Origin: an uncultured Clostridia bacterium
GTDB taxonomy: Bacteria; Bacillota; Clostridia; Oscillospirales; CAG-272
Reading direction: 5' to 3'
DNA length: 7,169 bases
NCBI GenBank assembly: GCA_946055715.1
Contig: CAMGGT010000041.1
Span: forward strand, 1 to 7,169
Part shown: positions 6,229 through 7,169 of the stretch, in pieces
Position numbering within the stretch: position 1 is the stretch's first letter
Layout of the letters: each line of letters begins with the position of its first letter
Notes under the pieces: generated by a model
Databases searched by the model: none
The model's input: only the letters and a program-made list of their open reading frames with translations
Told to the model about the DNA's origin: nothing
Position numbers and translations under genes: made by a program

Positions 6229-7169
6229 CACAGATCGCCTCCGTGGAGGCATACGAAATGCTGGACAGCCGCGGCAACCCCACCGTGGGGTGCCGTGTGA
6301 CCCTGGCGGACGGGTCGGTTGGGGAGGCCTCTGTGCCTTCGGGGGCTTCCACGGGGACATACGAGGCATTTGAAAAGCGAGATAACGACTCCGCCCGCTA
6401 CGGCGGCCGCGGGGTACTTTCTGCCGTCTCGGCGGTGGAGAAGACCATTGCCCCCTCGCTTGTGGGCATGTGCGGCCTGCATCAATGGGAGATCGACCGC
6501 ATGATGATCGCCCTTGACAATACCGAAAACAAGTCGGCACTGGGGGCAAACGCCATTCTTGCGGTTTCGCTTGCCTGTGCCCGCGCGGCCGCGGCATCCT
6601 ATGACCTGCCGCTGTACCGCTATCTCGGCGGTGCCGCCGCCACCACATTGCCCGTACCCATGATGAACATTCTCAATGGCGGTGCCCATGCCTCCAACAA
6701 CATCGATATACAGGAGTTTATGATCGTGCCGCTGGGGGCGGAATCCATGGCAGAAGCCATGGAGATCGGTGCGGAAGTCTATGCCGCCTTGCGTTCTCTG
6801 CTGAAAAAAGACGGCCATCAGACAGCCGTGGGGGACGAAGGCGGCTTTGCCCCCGACCTTGCGTCCGACGAGCAAGCGCTGGACTTCATCTGCGAGGCCA
6901 TTACAAAGGCGGGCTACCATACCGATAAGGTGGCGCTGGCGCTGGATGTGGCCGCCTCCGAATGGCAGACCGAACCGGGGGTCTACAGAATGCCCAAGCG
7001 CGGCACCGTCATGCCGTCGGCAGAGCTTGTGGAGCACTTCCACACATTGGTCGAAAAGTATCCTATTGTCTCTATCGAGGATGCGCTGGGCGAGGAGGAT
7101 TTTGCCGGCTGGAAGGCCCTCACAAACATGCTGGGCGGGCAGATGATGATGGTGGGAGCTGACCTGTTC
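6219..7169 (+). CDS. eno: Enolase, 3' end cut off by the window, with an altered metal site
   Basis: The first 317 residues of phosphopyruvate hydratase, which interconverts 2-phosphoglycerate and phosphoenolpyruvate in glycolysis. The family is about 430 residues long, so roughly a quarter is missing, including the catalytic Lys equivalent to E. coli K342. Family landmarks are clear: LDSRGNPTV (15-23), the mobile loop PSGASTG with Ser44, His157 (NGGAHA), Glu166 (DIQEFM), the catalytic Glu207 (VGDEGGFAP), and the metal ligands Asp243 (ALDVAASEW) and Glu287 (SIEDAL). The third metal ligand, the first Asp of the usual VGDDLF, is Ala314 (VGADLF at 312-317); the next Asp, 315, is kept. The ATG follows AGGTG with a 6 nt gap, and an in-frame TAA at 6192 rules out a longer start. 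It is transcribed away from the LysM/GH18 gene. The family call is firm. Whether it is a normal active enolase is uncertain. Confidence 0.93.
   Translation, partial: MSKTQIASVEAYEMLDSRGNPTVGCRVTLADGSVGEASVPSGASTGTYEAFEKRDNDSARYGGRGVLSAVSAVEKTIAPSLVGMCGLHQWEIDRMMIALDNTENKSALGANAILAVSLACARAAAASYDLPLYRYLGGAAATTLPVPMMNILNGGAHASNNIDIQEFMIVPLGAESMAEAMEIGAEVYAALRSLLKKDGHQTAVGDEGGFAPDLASDEQALDFICEAITKAGYHTDKVALALDVAASEWQTEPGVYRMPKRGTVMPSAELVEHFHTLVEKYPIVSIEDALGEEDFAGWKALTNMLGGQMMMVGADLF

Noticed and set aside
6162..7043. 293-codon open frame on the minus strand across eno
   Set aside because: It is antisense to a plain enolase reading frame, and the composition is that of a shadow frame.

Overview
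The window looks like chromosomal DNA from a GC-rich, low-oxygen Firmicute of the class Clostridia, most likely near the Oscillospiraceae/Ruminococcaceae. This is inferred from the gene set (PSP1/RicT protein, Bacillus-type HolB, MetRS with a C-terminal tRNA-binding domain followed by TatD, a LysM/GH18 spore-type protein, enolase), from strong AGGAGG-type ribosome binding sites and from sigma-A promoters. No RNA gene, CRISPR array, transposase or phage gene is visible. Most of it is housekeeping DNA.

Layout. Positions 1-1713, minus strand: holB (DNA polymerase III delta-prime) followed by a truncated ricT/PSP1 gene, 23 bp apart and probably one transcript. Positions 1714-1964: a divergent intergenic region with a perfect-consensus promoter reading left into holB and an extended -10 promoter reading right into metG, separated by phased A- and T-tracts. 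Positions 1965-4759, plus strand: metG and tatD, whose stop and start codons overlap. Positions 4724-4904: an inverted repeat at the end of tatD, a degenerate heptamer tandem repeat, and an intrinsic terminator. Positions 4904-6073, minus strand: a two-LysM protein with a GH18 (SleL/YaaH-like) domain whose catalytic motif has decayed. Positions 6074-6218: a short divergent region that can fold over the start of the next gene. Positions 6219-7169, plus strand: the first 317 codons of an enolase.

How the genes fit together. In Bacillus subtilis holB, yaaT (ricT), metS and yabD (tatD) lie in one neighbourhood and read the same way. Here the same genes remain neighbours but form two back-to-back operons, which suggests a local inversion. 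They serve replication (clamp loading), RNA maturation and sporulation control (RicT), translation (MetRS) and DNA or tRNA-end processing (TatD). The LysM/GH18 gene and enolase are a separate divergent pair.

The points most worth checking are in the right half. The enolase has Ala where the third magnesium ligand Asp is expected. The GH18 domain lacks its acidic catalytic residues. The tatD 3' end appears to have been extended by a small repeat element. I see no clear new multi-gene system here.
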